Assembly (NCBI GenBank): GCA_963740455.1
Contig: CAVUEF010000006.1
Location: forward strand, 310,001-374,000
Direction of reading: 5' to 3'
Length of the DNA stretch: 64,000 bases
Source of the DNA: Paucibacter sp963740455
GTDB lineage: Bacteria; Pseudomonadota; Gammaproteobacteria; Burkholderiales; Burkholderiaceae_C
Shown: positions 24,729 to 33,814 of the stretch, piece by piece
Numbering within the stretch: position 1 is the first letter of the stretch
How the letters are laid out: the number at the start of each line of letters is the position of its first letter
The notes under the pieces: model-generated
What the model saw: the letters and a program-made list of their open reading frames with translations, nothing else
What the model was told of the DNA's origin: nothing
Database searches by the model: none
Translations under genes and position numbers: made by a program

Positions 24729-24960
24729 GGCTTGCCTGCGATGGCGGAGAATCCGTGTCGGGCACATGACTCAGCAAGTCGCCGGGCTGGCACTGAAGTA
24801 CCTCGCAGATGCGCTGCAGCGTGTCGAATCGCACGCCGCGCACCTTGCCCGACTTGAGCAGCGACAGATTGGCTTCGGTGATGCCGATGCGCTCGGCAAG
24901 TTCGCGCGAGCGCATCTTGCGCCGCGCCAGCATCACATCAAGTGTGACGACAATCGCCAT
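24715..24960 (-). CDS. YozG-like Cro/CI-type helix-turn-helix regulator
   Basis: 81 residues, almost wholly an HTH_XRE domain: LDVMLARRKMRSRELAERIGITEANLSLLKSGKVRGVRFDTLQRICEVLQCQPGDLL. These small regulators are usually encoded beside DUF2975 membrane proteins, as here; the DUF2975 stop and this ATG share one base (TGATG). The pair is thought to form a membrane protein plus regulator unit. A palindrome upstream of the operon (25538-25548) is a candidate binding site. Confidence 0.9.
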   Translation of the reverse strand: MAIVVTLDVMLARRKMRSRELAERIGITEANLSLLKSGKVRGVRFDTLQRICEVLQCQPGDLLSHVPDTDSPPSQASHEGL

Positions 24961-25499
24961 CAGACGAACCCGGCGTTCTCGTCGGCTATCGCCACGGCCT
25001 CGGCCATCACGCTGGCAATGGCCAGCATCACCAGGCCGAACAACAGCGTCAGATAGTCGTTCCAGCTCAGGCCCACGACCAGGGCGCGGTGTCCCGCGGG
25101 GTTGTCCATCGTCAGCGCCAGTCCGATCAGGGTCATCGAAAGCGGTTGCGCCAGGGCAAGGGCCAACATCCCGATCGAAACCCCGCGCATGCGCAGCACG
25201 GCTGCTTTGGTCAAGACCTGACCCCGCTCGTAGGCGCCGAACAGCGACCAGATCTGCCACAGCGTATACAGCGATGCAACAAGCGAAAGACTCGATGCGG
25301 CCGCCCCCAGCAACCTGTTATGCAAATTGAGCTGGACGGCGAAGGCGCCCAGTCCCCACGGTCCCGCAGCGACTGCCTGCAGCCATTGCGATGAGGTCCA
25401 GAGGTAGGTGGAGACACCGATCAGGCACAGCGTCCCCAGCACGCACAAGGCGCGTACCGTGCGCGACAACAGACGAATGCGGGACCGGGTTTCGAGCAT
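24960..25499 (-). CDS. DUF2975 family membrane protein
   Basis: 179 residues with four membrane segments (about 17-35, 62-85, 105-128, 143-170). The DUF2975 layout shows a LWQIWSLFGAYERGQVLTKAAVLRMRGVSIGML loop between the second and third segments. It is always found paired with a YozG-type HTH regulator, here immediately downstream. The function is unknown. It is first in a four-gene operon behind an A+T-rich leader. Confidence 0.88.
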   Translation of the reverse strand: MLETRSRIRLLSRTVRALCVLGTLCLIGVSTYLWTSSQWLQAVAAGPWGLGAFAVQLNLHNRLLGAAASSLSLVASLYTLWQIWSLFGAYERGQVLTKAAVLRMRGVSIGMLALALAQPLSMTLIGLALTMDNPAGHRALVVGLSWNDYLTLLFGLVMLAIASVMAEAVAIADENAGFV

Positions 25500-25537
25500 G
25501 GTGGAGTGTCCAAGGGCTTCACTGCAATGTCGATAAG

Positions 25538-25548
25538 TTTACTGTAAA
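25538..25548 (-). promoter_or_regulatory. Candidate operator of the DUF2975-HTH operon
   Basis: TTTACTGTAAA is a perfect palindrome around a central T, in an A+T-rich island (25530-25580) that stands out from its GC-rich surroundings and lies 40 bases before the DUF2975 ATG. Position and symmetry suit autoregulation by the HTH protein; binding is inferred. Confidence 0.45.
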
Positions 25549-25767
25549 ACAATAAAAAATAGCTACATAAGGGAAACAATCGGCGTGATTCAGACCTGTT
25601 CCGCATTTGACGCGACCGCTTCACTTTGCTCTTGCCGCCCGCGCTTCGTCCGGGAATGGATGCCGTCACGACGCATCAGGAACGTCGTCCTCTTGCTTTG
25701 TGAGGGAAGCCCTCAGGCACACTGGCGGCTTTGATCAACATATGCCAGCAGGAGCGGAGTCATCAAC

Positions 25768-26829
25768 ATGGATTTAGTCAGCCTCGGGCGCTCGGATTTG
25801 CGCGTCACGCCTGTCTGTCTGGGCACCATGACTTTCGGCGAGCAGGTGCCGCAGGACCTGGCGCACCAACTGCTCAGCCATGCGGTGGCGCGCGGCATCA
25901 ACTTCATCGACACCGCCGAGCTGTATGCGGTGCCGCCGCGAGCGGCCACTTTTGGTGCGACCGAAACCATCATCGGCCACTGGTTGGCGCGCCACCCCGG
26001 CATGCGCAACAAGGTGGTGCTCGCCAGCAAGGTGGCGGGCCCGGTGCGCGGCTATGAATGGATACGCCACGGCAGCCCCGATCTGAGCGCCGATGACATC
26101 GTGAGCGCCTGCGAGGCCAGTCTCAAGCGTTTGCAGACCGAGGTCATCGACCTCTATCAGATCCACTGGCCGGTGCGCCATGTGCCGATGTTTGGCGGCC
26201 TGTTCTACGACCCGGCCAAGAACCAGGCGGGGCTGAGCACGATGCACGAGCAGTTGGAGGGCATGGCGCGTCTGGCGCGGGCCGGCAAGGTGCGCCACAT
26301 CGGTTTGAGCAACGAGACGGCTTACGGCGTGTGCGAGTTCGTGCGCCTGGCCGAGCTGCACGGCTTGCCGCGCATTGCCACCGTGCAAAACCCTTACTGC
26401 CTGGTGAACCGCGTGCTTGAGATGGGACTCGACGAGGCCATGCACCGCCATGAGGTGTCGCTGCTGCCGTATTCGCCATTGGGGTTTGGATTGCTGACCG
26501 GAAAGTACGACGACGCGGGATTCGACGACCCGGCCAAGCCGGGCCGGTTGGCAATCTTCGACGGCATGAAAAAGCAGCGCTGGGGCCGGCCAGATGCGCT
26601 CGCGGCGGCGCGCCGCTACAACGCTTTGGCACGCGAGCACGGGCTCACTCCGACACGCATGGCCTTGGCTTGGTGCTATACGCGCTGGCAGAGCGCCAGC
26701 ACCATCATCGGCGTGACTTCACTAGCACAACTCGACGAGAACATCGATGCCTGGGGCGTCGCGTTGTCGCCCGAGCTGCTGGGTCGGATTGATCAGATCC
26801 GCTGGGAGATTCGCGATCCGGCGCAGTGA
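25768..26829 (+). CDS. tas: NADP(H)-dependent aldo/keto reductase, Tas-like
   Basis: 353 residues. The catalytic tetrad is complete: Asp48, Tyr53, Lys88 and His133. Lys and His lie in VLASKVAG and LYQIHWPVRHVPMFGG. The long loop after His133 and the NPYCLVNR motif are as in Escherichia coli Tas and its relatives. The carboxy-terminal cofactor region is WCYTRWQSASTIIGVTSLAQLDENI. The natural substrate is unknown. It is a single gene with a weak AGGAGCGGAG ribosome site. Confidence 0.9.
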   Translation: MDLVSLGRSDLRVTPVCLGTMTFGEQVPQDLAHQLLSHAVARGINFIDTAELYAVPPRAATFGATETIIGHWLARHPGMRNKVVLASKVAGPVRGYEWIRHGSPDLSADDIVSACEASLKRLQTEVIDLYQIHWPVRHVPMFGGLFYDPAKNQAGLSTMHEQLEGMARLARAGKVRHIGLSNETAYGVCEFVRLAELHGLPRIATVQNPYCLVNRVLEMGLDEAMHRHEVSLLPYSPLGFGLLTGKYDDAGFDDPAKPGRLAIFDGMKKQRWGRPDALAAARRYNALAREHGLTPTRMALAWCYTRWQSASTIIGVTSLAQLDENIDAWGVALSPELLGRIDQIRWEIRDPAQ

Positions 26830-26959
26830 GCTTATTCATGTTTTCTGTGGATAAGTCAGGGGGCAAGATCGGTGCGACGGCCGCAAAGCCGCATCACGCT
26901 TGGCTTTGCCTTGGATTGCCACAAACAAGTGCACCCGGAACAAATGCTTGTTCAATGTC

Positions 26960-27451
26960 ATGAGCCATCAAAAACACGTCAGTGAGACGCCTGCCACGCA
27001 GTTCTTGCGCCAGAATAAAGTCAACTTCACCGAGCATGTGTACGACTATGTCGAGCATGGCGGCACGGCCGAGTCGGCCAGACAGCTCGGCCTGCCCGAG
27101 CATCAGGTGGTCAAGACGCTGGTGATGCAAGACGAATCAGCGCGGCCCTTGATCGTGCTGATGCATGGTGACTGTCAAGTCAGCCTGAAAGCGTTGGCGC
27201 GCCAGCTTCATTGCAAAAAAGTCGAGCCCTGCCAGCCCGAGGTGGCGCAGCGCCACAGCGGCTATTTGGTGGGCGGCACCTCGCCGTTTGGCACGCGCAA
27301 GACGATGCCGGTGTATGTGGAGGCCGGCATTCTGGAGCTGCCGCGCATCTGCATCAATGGCGGGCGGCGCGGCTATCTGGTGGGGCTGGACCCCAAGCTG
27401 CTGACCGGACTCGTGCAGGCCAAGCCGGTGCATTGCGCCAGTGCAGAATAG
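26960..27451 (+). CDS. ybaK: Cys-tRNA(Pro)/Cys-tRNA(Cys) deacylase YbaK
   Basis: 163 residues from the ATG at 26960 (MSHQKHVSETPATQFLRQ). The YbaK fold has the conserved VKTLVMQ, the catalytic-type Lys (SLKALARQL) and the GYLVGGTSPFGTRKTMPVYVE motif. It clears Cys misloaded on tRNA-Pro by ProRS. It lies 6 bases upstream of plsY and is probably co-transcribed with it. Confidence 0.93.
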   Translation: MSHQKHVSETPATQFLRQNKVNFTEHVYDYVEHGGTAESARQLGLPEHQVVKTLVMQDESARPLIVLMHGDCQVSLKALARQLHCKKVEPCQPEVAQRHSGYLVGGTSPFGTRKTMPVYVEAGILELPRICINGGRRGYLVGLDPKLLTGLVQAKPVHCASAE

Positions 27452-27457
27452 GCGACT

Positions 27458-28165
27458 ATGCAAAACACGCTCTATCCCCTCATTGCCGCATTGCTCGGCT
27501 ACCTCTTTGGCTCGCTCTCGTTTGCCGTCATCATCAGCCGATCGATGGGACTGCACGACCCGCGCAGCTACGGCTCAGGCAACCCCGGCGCCACCAATGT
27601 GCTGCGCTCGGGCAGCAAGGTGGCCGCCGCGCTGACCCTGGCGCTGGACGTGCTGAAAGGCTATCTGCCGGTGCTGCTGGTGCTGCTGTTGGGCAAGCCT
27701 TACGGTCTGGGCGAGGGCACCGCGGCCCTGGTCGGCCTGGCGGCGTTCCTGGGCCATTTGTGGCCGGTGTTCTTTCGGTTCCAGGGCGGCAAGGGCGTGG
27801 CCACAGCGGCCGGCGTGCTGCTGGCCATCAACCCGGTGCTGGGTGCGGCCACGCTGCTGACTTGGGGGCTGATTCTGTTCTTCTGGCGTTATGTGTCGCT
27901 CGCCTCCATCGTGGCGGCAGCGTTTGCGCCCTTCTATCAAATGCTGATCTGGGGGAGTGGTCCGGTCGTGCTTGCGATCGGCGTGATGTGCCTGCTGTTG
28001 ATCTGGCGTCACCAGGGCAATATCCGCAAGCTGCTGAAGGGCACCGAAAGCCGATTCGGCGAGCGCGCCGTCGTGCCCCCCGAGGGCAGCTCGCCCAAGC
28101 ATCCGCATGGTCGAGGCCAGCCGGGCAAAGGCCATTCACACCACCATGTCAAGAACCGAAAGTAG
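27458..28165 (+). CDS. plsY: Acyl-phosphate:glycerol-3-phosphate acyltransferase PlsY
   Basis: 235 residues, inner membrane, about five membrane segments. The three PlsY motifs are clear: SYGSGNPGATNVLR (1), GHLWPVFFRFQGGKGVAT (2) and a third near FWRYVSLASI. It makes lysophosphatidic acid in phospholipid synthesis. The enzyme core ends near KLLKGTESRFG. About 35 more residues follow (VVPPEGSSPKHPHGRGQ, then a His-rich end). Their DNA contains CCCCCCGAGGG, which recurs in the REP-like element at 60.06 kb. Confidence 0.93.
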   Translation: MQNTLYPLIAALLGYLFGSLSFAVIISRSMGLHDPRSYGSGNPGATNVLRSGSKVAAALTLALDVLKGYLPVLLVLLLGKPYGLGEGTAALVGLAAFLGHLWPVFFRFQGGKGVATAAGVLLAINPVLGAATLLTWGLILFFWRYVSLASIVAAAFAPFYQMLIWGSGPVVLAIGVMCLLLIWRHQGNIRKLLKGTESRFGERAVVPPEGSSPKHPHGRGQPGKGHSHHHVKNRK

Positions 28166-28171
28166 TCAACC

Positions 28172-28516
28172 GTGATTGAACGTTTTGATGTTGGCCCGCG
28201 CATGTCCGAGATGGCCGTGCACAACGGCGTGGTCTATCTGGCCGGCCAGGTGGCTGGCGACGCCAGTCAGGACATCGCGGGTCAGACCCTGCAAGTGCTG
28301 GCCGCCATCGACGCCTTGCTGGCGCGCGCCGGCAGCGACAAGAGCAAAATCCTGCGCGCCCAGATCTTCATTGCCGACCTGGCCGAGTTTGCCGCCATGA
28401 ACGCGGTGTGGGAAGCCTGGGTCGTGCCCGGCCACACACCGCCGCGCGCCACCGTCGAGGCCAGGCTGGCCAACCCTGAGTGGAGAATAGAGATCGTGGT
28501 GACGGCTGCGGTCTGA
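28172..28516 (+). CDS. RidA/YjgF family protein (YoaB-like)
   Basis: 114 residues from a GTG start at 28172; an ATG at 28202 would remove conserved residues. The family Arg that binds the imine carboxylate lies in HTPPRATVEARLANPEWRIEIVVTAA. RidA proteins hydrolyse reactive enamines/imines. This member belongs to the YoaB-type subgroup, in which activity is less well defined. It follows plsY by 6 bases. Confidence 0.9.
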   Translation: MIERFDVGPRMSEMAVHNGVVYLAGQVAGDASQDIAGQTLQVLAAIDALLARAGSDKSKILRAQIFIADLAEFAAMNAVWEAWVVPGHTPPRATVEARLANPEWRIEIVVTAAV

Positions 28517-28527
28517 TCCGCAAGGTC

Positions 28528-29154
28528 TCAAGTGATTCCGAGCAACGCCGGATCGCCGCCACCCAGGCGCACCAACACCGCTTCGTCGCCGCTCAAGTCG
28601 ACCACCGTGGTGGGCTGCGCTGCGCAGGCGCCGGCATCGACAATTACCTGCAGCAGCCGGTCATAGCGCTCAATGATTTCCTGCGGATCGTTGAGCGGCT
28701 CGCTCTCTCCCGGCGGTATCAGTGTGGTGGCCAACAGCGGCTGGCCCAGAATGCTGAGCAGCTCCTGCGTGACACGGTGGTCGGGTACGCGCAAGCCCAC
28801 CGTGCGGCGTGACGGGTGACTCAAACGCCTGGGCACTTCCTTGGTGGCGCCCAGGATGAAGGTGAACGGTCCCGGCGTCGCCTGTTTGAGGATGCGGTAC
28901 TGCTGGTTGTCGACGCGCGCATAGCTGGCGAGCTCGCTCAAATCGCGGCACAGCAGCGTCAACAGGTGCTTCTCGTCAAGTCCGCGCAGGCGCCGCAGAC
29001 TTTCGGCAGCCGCCTTGTCGTCCAGACGGCACACCAACGCATAGCTGGAGTCGGTCGGAATGGCCGCAATGCCGCCACCCAGCAGCACCTGAGCGGCCTG
29101 CTTCAAGAAGCGGACTTGCGGATTCACCGGATGGACTTCAAAGACCTGTGCCAA
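28528..29154 (-). CDS. Sua5/YciO/YrdC family protein (L-threonylcarbamoyladenylate synthase-like)
   Basis: 208 residues from the TTG at 29154 (M-A-Q-V-F-E-V-H-P), chosen because GGGGAAGAAGA precedes it directly. The frame stays open far upstream only as antisense of the EamA gene. YrdC-fold motifs are IAAIPTDSSYALVCRLDDK, KHLLTLLCRDLSEL, ATPGPFTFILGATKEVPRRL and RTVGLRVPDH. YciO proteins resemble TsaC, the first enzyme of t6A tRNA modification, but their own role is less certain. Confidence 0.88.
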   Translation of the reverse strand: MAQVFEVHPVNPQVRFLKQAAQVLLGGGIAAIPTDSSYALVCRLDDKAAAESLRRLRGLDEKHLLTLLCRDLSELASYARVDNQQYRILKQATPGPFTFILGATKEVPRRLSHPSRRTVGLRVPDHRVTQELLSILGQPLLATTLIPPGESEPLNDPQEIIERYDRLLQVIVDAGACAAQPTTVVDLSGDEAVLVRLGGGDPALLGIT

Positions 29155-29201
29155 TCTTCTTCCCCTGTGCCCGGCTTGCCATGCGCAGCAGGCGCCGACC
29201 T

Positions 29202-30137
29202 TCAATCGGCAATCGTATCTTGCTCGACGGTCGAACTGATGCGTCGCGCTGACGCTTCGTGGAAGTTCAGCCACACGCTTGATGCACCGCAAGCTGCGAT
29301 CACCGCCATGCCGGCCCAGGCCCATGCGTCGGGCACATGCCTGAACATCAGCCAGCCTACCGACGCAGCGACCAGAATCTGCACGTAGACAAAGGGCATC
29401 AGGGCGCCGGTGCGTGCCATGCCCAGCGCCAATATCAGCAACAGGTGGCCCAGCGTTCCCATCGCGCCGATGAGCAGTATCAGCAGCAACTGCTGGATGG
29501 ACGCCTGGCTCAGCAAAGCCCAGACATGCAGATGGGCCAGCCACAGCACGGGCGTGAGCGCCACCGCACCCACCGCGCCGGTGTAGAAATGCGTGGTGAA
29601 CGGGTTTTCGAGCGAGGCCAAGCGGCTTGTCAGCACCTGAAAGCAGCCATAGGTCAGGGCCATCGCCAAGGGCATGCCGGCGGCCCAACCGAACACCCCG
29701 GAGCCCGGGCGTATCACGATCAAGGCACCCAGAAAAGCACCCACCACCAGGGCCCAGCGCAGCGGCGACACGGCCTCGCGCAGCCACCACGCGGCGAGCA
29801 CCGTTACCACCACCGGCGTGAGCATGGCGATGGCGGTGAACTCGGCCACCGGCATCAACTGCACACCATAAAAACTCAAGGCGCTGGTGCCCAGCAGCAG
29901 GCCGCCGCGCAGCAGCTGAAACTTCGGATGCGCAGTCTTGAAGCCGATGCTGCCTCTTCGCAGAGCCAGCCAGATGAGCATGACGATGGTCTGAATGCCA
30001 TAGCGTGCCCAGATCATCAGCAGCACCGACAGCGTGGCGCCCAACAGCTTGACGCTGTTGTCCAGCAAGGAAAAGCAGACCCCGGCGCACAGCACCAAGG
30101 TCACCCCCAGCAGCGGGCGCTGGTGCGGCGCTGTCAA
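29202..30137 (-). CDS. EamA family (DMT superfamily) transporter
   Basis: 311 residues with ten membrane segments in two EamA repeats. Hallmarks include ALSFYGVQLMPVAEFTAIAMLTPVVVTVLAAWWLREAV closing the first repeat and FVYVQILVAASVGWLMF in the second. It is an inner-membrane transporter of unknown substrate. The start overlaps the stop of the PHP gene by ATGA. Confidence 0.9.
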   Translation of the reverse strand: MTAPHQRPLLGVTLVLCAGVCFSLLDNSVKLLGATLSVLLMIWARYGIQTIVMLIWLALRRGSIGFKTAHPKFQLLRGGLLLGTSALSFYGVQLMPVAEFTAIAMLTPVVVTVLAAWWLREAVSPLRWALVVGAFLGALIVIRPGSGVFGWAAGMPLAMALTYGCFQVLTSRLASLENPFTTHFYTGAVGAVALTPVLWLAHLHVWALLSQASIQQLLLILLIGAMGTLGHLLLILALGMARTGALMPFVYVQILVAASVGWLMFRHVPDAWAWAGMAVIAACGASSVWLNFHEASARRISSTVEQDTIAD

Positions 30138-31003
30138 GGGTGTTGCACCCGGTTCTGCAAGGCCTGCCAGACGGGGCTGAGCTGGTCCGGCAGATCGGGC
30201 AGACCGCCCAGATCGATACGGCTCTCGCTGGGTGAATGAAAGTCCGAACCGCGCGAGGCGAACAGCGAGAATTCACGCGCCATATCAGCGTACTTCAGCG
30301 CATCGGCCGCGCTGTGGTTGCCCGTCACGACCTCGACGCCCGCGCCCCCGTGGGCCTTGAACTCGGTGAACAAGGCGTACTCTTCGGTGGGCGTGAACGC
30401 ATAGCGCGCCGGGTGGGCGATCACCGCCATGCCGCCCGCCTGTGTGATCCAGCGCACCGCGTCGCCCAGCGCCGCCCAACGGTGCGGCACATAGCCCGGC
30501 TTGCCCTCGACCAGATAGCGTCGGAACACTTCGGAGACGTCGCTGCATACGCCGGCGTCGACCAGGTGGCGCGCGAAGTGGGTGCGCGAAATCAACTCCG
30601 GATTGCCGACATACTTGAGCGCACCCTCGAACGCATGCTTGATGCCCACCTGCGCCAGGCTGTCCGACATTTGCTGCGCGCGCTCGCTGCGTCCGCCGCG
30701 CGTGTCGCGCAGGCCTTCGATCAGATCGGCGTCGGTCGGCTCGAACCCCAGGCCCACGATGTGCACGACGCGCCCGGCAAAGCTGACCGAGATTTCGACG
30801 CCGCTCAAGTAAGCCAGTCCCAAACCGAGCGCCGCGTCGCGTGCGCGCGCCTGGCCCGCCACCACGTCATGGTCGGTCAGCGCCCACAGGTCGACGCCAT
30901 TCGCCTTGGCTCTGGCGGCGAGCGCTTCGGGCTCGAGCGTTCCATCCGACAAGCAAGAGTGGCAGTGCAAGTCGGCGTTGCGGAAAATGCGGGGCGTGTT
31001 CAC
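30134..31003 (-). CDS. rnm: PHP-domain 3',5'-nucleoside bisphosphate phosphatase / 5'-3' exonuclease (YciV, RNase AM)
   Basis: 289 residues. PHP metal motifs are in order: NADLHCHSCLSDGTLEPE (I), LTDHD (II), GVEISV (III), VIAHP (about 200) and SRGSDFHSP (IV), giving a three-metal site. The family dephosphorylates pAp and trims 5' ends of RNA in E. coli. The gene is upstream of and overlapping with EamA and next to YciO, an order common in beta- and gammaproteobacteria. Confidence 0.9.
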   Translation of the reverse strand: MNTPRIFRNADLHCHSCLSDGTLEPEALAARAKANGVDLWALTDHDVVAGQARARDAALGLGLAYLSGVEISVSFAGRVVHIVGLGFEPTDADLIEGLRDTRGGRSERAQQMSDSLAQVGIKHAFEGALKYVGNPELISRTHFARHLVDAGVCSDVSEVFRRYLVEGKPGYVPHRWAALGDAVRWITQAGGMAVIAHPARYAFTPTEEYALFTEFKAHGGAGVEVVTGNHSAADALKYADMAREFSLFASRGSDFHSPSESRIDLGGLPDLPDQLSPVWQALQNRVQHP

Positions 31004-31099
31004 AGCCTCGATTGTAGGCAGCGCAGCAAGAGGGACGGTTTGCGTCCACGTTACTGGCCCTGTCGATCGGTGGACCTTAACCCCTGACCGAGAAGCAGC

Positions 31100-32821
31100 T
31101 CAGCCCAGCATCGCCTCCACTACCATCTGCACGCGCTGTTGGCCCTTGTATTCGTCCAGGCTCAGACGATAGGCGAGCAGGCCGTGATCGGGCACCGGTT
31201 CGCTGCGGCCGAACCAGATCGCGTCGCGCAAAACGCCGGCCTGGCGCAGGCGCAGCTTCAAATGCTTTTCGCCCACCAGACGCTGCGAAACAATCTCCAC
31301 TTTGTCGCAAAAAATCGGTGCCTCGAAAGCCTGGCCCCAGACTTGCGAGTCGAGCAGTTGCACGGTGGCCGCGGTGAACTGCTCGGGCGCGAGCGGCCCG
31401 TCGGTGCGCAGCATGCGCTGCAGGCTGGCGGCGTCCAGCCATTCGCTGGCGACCTTCTGCAAGGCCTGGTCGAAGGTGTCGAAGTCTCGCTCGGCCACGG
31501 TGCAGCCGGCCGCCATCGAATGGCCGCCAAATTTTTTCAGTACCTCGGGGTGGCGTTTGCTCACCAGGTCGAGCGCGTCGCGCAAATGAAAGCCGGCAAT
31601 CGAGCGCCCCGAGCCCTTGAGCAATCCATCGGCGCCGCGCGCGAACACGAAAGTCGGCCGATTCAAGCTGTCTTTCAAGCGCCCGGCGACGATGCCGACC
31701 ACGCCCTCGTGAAAGCCGGGGTCGAAGATGCTCAAGGCAGCGGGTGGGTCGCCTGCCGGCATCAAGGCATCCAGCAAGACTTCGGCCTGCTCGCGCATGC
31801 CGGCTTCGATGTCGCGCCGCGCGCGGTTGATCTCGTCGAGTTGTCTGGCCAGTTCCATCGCACGCGCCGGGTCGTCGCTCAGCAGGCATTCGATGCCGAC
31901 CGTCATGTCGCTCAAGCGCCCGGCGGCATTGATGCGCGGCCCCAGCGAAAAGCCCATGTCGAAAGCGCTGGCGCGACTCGCATCGCGCCCGGCCGCTGCG
32001 AACAAGGCCGCCACGCCGGGCTGCATGCTGCCCCGGCGCATGCGCTTGAGTCCTTGGGCGACGAGACGGCGGTTGTTGGCGTCGAGCCGCACCACATCGG
32101 CGACGGTGCCCAGCGCCACCAGATCGAGCAAGCTGTCGAGCCGCGGCTGGCCGGCCAAATCGAAACGACCCCGGTTGCGCAATTCGGAGCGCAGCGCCAT
32201 CAGCACATAGAACGCCACGCCCACGCCGGCCAGGTTCTTGCTCTCGAAGCCGCAGCCGGGCTGATTCGGGTTCACGATCACCGCGTCCGGCAGCACGATC
32301 TGATCGTTCAGCAGGGCCGGCAGATGATGGTCGGTCACCAGCACCTGCAAGCCGAGCGCACGTGCATGCGCCACACCGTCCAGGCTCGCAATGCCGTTGT
32401 CCACCGTCATCAACACCTTGGGCCGCTGCGCTATGGCCAGATCGACTATTGCCGGGGTCAGGCCGTAACCATGCACGGCGCGGTCGGGCACCACATAGCC
32501 GAGCGTCCCGGGCTTGGCGCCGAGCAGCCGCAAGCCGCGCAAAGCCACGGCGCAGGCGGTGGCGCCGTCGCAGTCGTAGTCGGCGACGACGCAGATCGGC
32601 TCACCGGCATCGATGGCATCGGCCAGCAGTCGCGCCGCCTCGGGCGCGCCTTTCAGTCCGTCGGGAGACAGCAGGCGGGCGAGGCCGTCGTCGAGTTCGT
32701 CGGCCGAGCGCACGCCGCGCGCGGCGAACAACCTGGCCAGCAGCGGCGGCGTGCCGGCCTGCTCGAGCGCCCACACGGCGCGCGGCGGAGCGTCGCGAGG
32801 CAGGAGCCGAGGTTCGCTCAC
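31100..32821 (-). CDS. recJ: Single-stranded-DNA-specific exonuclease RecJ
   Basis: 573 residues from a GTG at 32821 that overlaps the upstream stop (GTGA); an ATG at 32875 would begin inside the neighbouring gene. DHH motifs are VVADYDCDGATACAVA (I), LMTVDNGI (II), VTDHH (III) and LGTVADVV, followed by the DHHA1 domain with GSGRSIAGFHLRDAL and KFGGHSMAAGCTV. RecJ degrades single strands 5' to 3' in RecF-pathway repair and mismatch repair. The coupling with an rpfE homologue matches the order rpfE-recJ known from the Xanthomonas rpf cluster. Confidence 0.95.
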   Translation of the reverse strand: MSEPRLLPRDAPPRAVWALEQAGTPPLLARLFAARGVRSADELDDGLARLLSPDGLKGAPEAARLLADAIDAGEPICVVADYDCDGATACAVALRGLRLLGAKPGTLGYVVPDRAVHGYGLTPAIVDLAIAQRPKVLMTVDNGIASLDGVAHARALGLQVLVTDHHLPALLNDQIVLPDAVIVNPNQPGCGFESKNLAGVGVAFYVLMALRSELRNRGRFDLAGQPRLDSLLDLVALGTVADVVRLDANNRRLVAQGLKRMRRGSMQPGVAALFAAAGRDASRASAFDMGFSLGPRINAAGRLSDMTVGIECLLSDDPARAMELARQLDEINRARRDIEAGMREQAEVLLDALMPAGDPPAALSIFDPGFHEGVVGIVAGRLKDSLNRPTFVFARGADGLLKGSGRSIAGFHLRDALDLVSKRHPEVLKKFGGHSMAAGCTVAERDFDTFDQALQKVASEWLDAASLQRMLRTDGPLAPEQFTAATVQLLDSQVWGQAFEAPIFCDKVEIVSQRLVGEKHLKLRLRQAGVLRDAIWFGRSEPVPDHGLLAYRLSLDEYKGQQRVQMVVEAMLG

Positions 32822-33740
32822 AAGGCCTCCAGCGCGGGCGCTATGGGCTTCGGCGGACTCCACCAACGCCGCCACCAGGGGCGCGGCTGCAAGCCATAGC
32901 TTTGCGCGAAGCGTTCACCGCAAAGCGTCAGACGCACGACCTGACCCTTGGCCACCAACTGCACGAGTTCGTGCACGGGCCCGGCGTCGAGCGCGCGCCA
33001 GGCCTCCAGCCAGGCAGTCCAGTCGCCTGCCAGCAGCGGCGCGCGCAAGCGCCAGTCGACATGCAAGTCGACTGCGGGCCGCAGGGCTTGGGCTGTGCCG
33101 CAGCCACTGATCCAGACCGAGTTGACGGCAAGCTCACCGCGCGCTTCGCGTGCGTCGTTCACGCCGTGGTTGTGCAGCAGCATCTGCACTTCGTTTTGCA
33201 GCGTGCGCAGGCGTCTTGCCTCGGGCATCCACGGATCGACGCCACGGCCCAGCACGCGGTCGAGGCTCGCGCCGGGCAGGCCTTGCAGCGAGGCATGCGC
33301 CACATACCATCGCAGCGGTGCTCCCCAGGCGGCGACCCAGCCTTCAGCGGCGGGAAACAGCTCGGCCAGCGCTGCAAACAGGGCGCGTGACTCGTCAGCG
33401 TCGAGATGCAAGGCGGCGGTGTCGATGGCGCTGACCTGCTCGGCGCCGACGCGCAAGTGCAGCGGCGTCAGCTCGGCCCAGCACAAGTCGTTCACCGCCA
33501 CGCCATCGAGCTGCGCATGCTGCGCGGCAAAGGGCAGTGCGCCGTCTGCACCCTGCCAGCCCCACAGCTGCGCCAACGCACGTTCATGCGGCGGCGTCAG
33601 GCTGTATTCGTCGCTGCCCACCAAGGGCGCATCAAGCCGCAGCAGGCTCAAGCCCTGCCAAGCTCAGGCAAGGCCAGGTCCTTGACAATCTGGGCGGCGT
33701 TGTCGCCCAGGGCGCTGGCAAACGGAATCAACAGGTGCAT
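32818..33740 (-). CDS. RpfE/COG4255 family protein, with a one-base frameshift near its start
   Basis: The true start is the ATG at 33740: MHLLIPFASALGDNAAQIVKDLALPELGRA, which runs into TGA at 33650. One frame over it continues GLSLLRLDAPLVGSDEYSLTPPHERALAQLWGW to the stop at 32818. Restoring one base near 33651-33655 gives 307 residues, the normal family length. The second part holds DGALPFAAQHAQLDG and LHNHGVNDAREARGELAVNSVWISGCG. The family is annotated as phosphoglycerate mutase-like but has no proven activity. Its place directly before recJ is conserved. The break may be a sequencing error. Confidence 0.78.
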
Positions 33741-33814
33741 GACTTCGATTATCGGTCTCGGTAGAGTTCTCATCGGCCCGACAGGGCCGAATTCCAAGGA
33801 AACTGGCGGGCCCC

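Noticed and set aside
28528..30276. A 582-residue fusion of a YciO protein with an amino-terminal extension
   Set aside because: The first 374 codons are antisense/out-of-frame reading of the EamA gene; the real protein starts at a TTG with a ribosome site at 29154.
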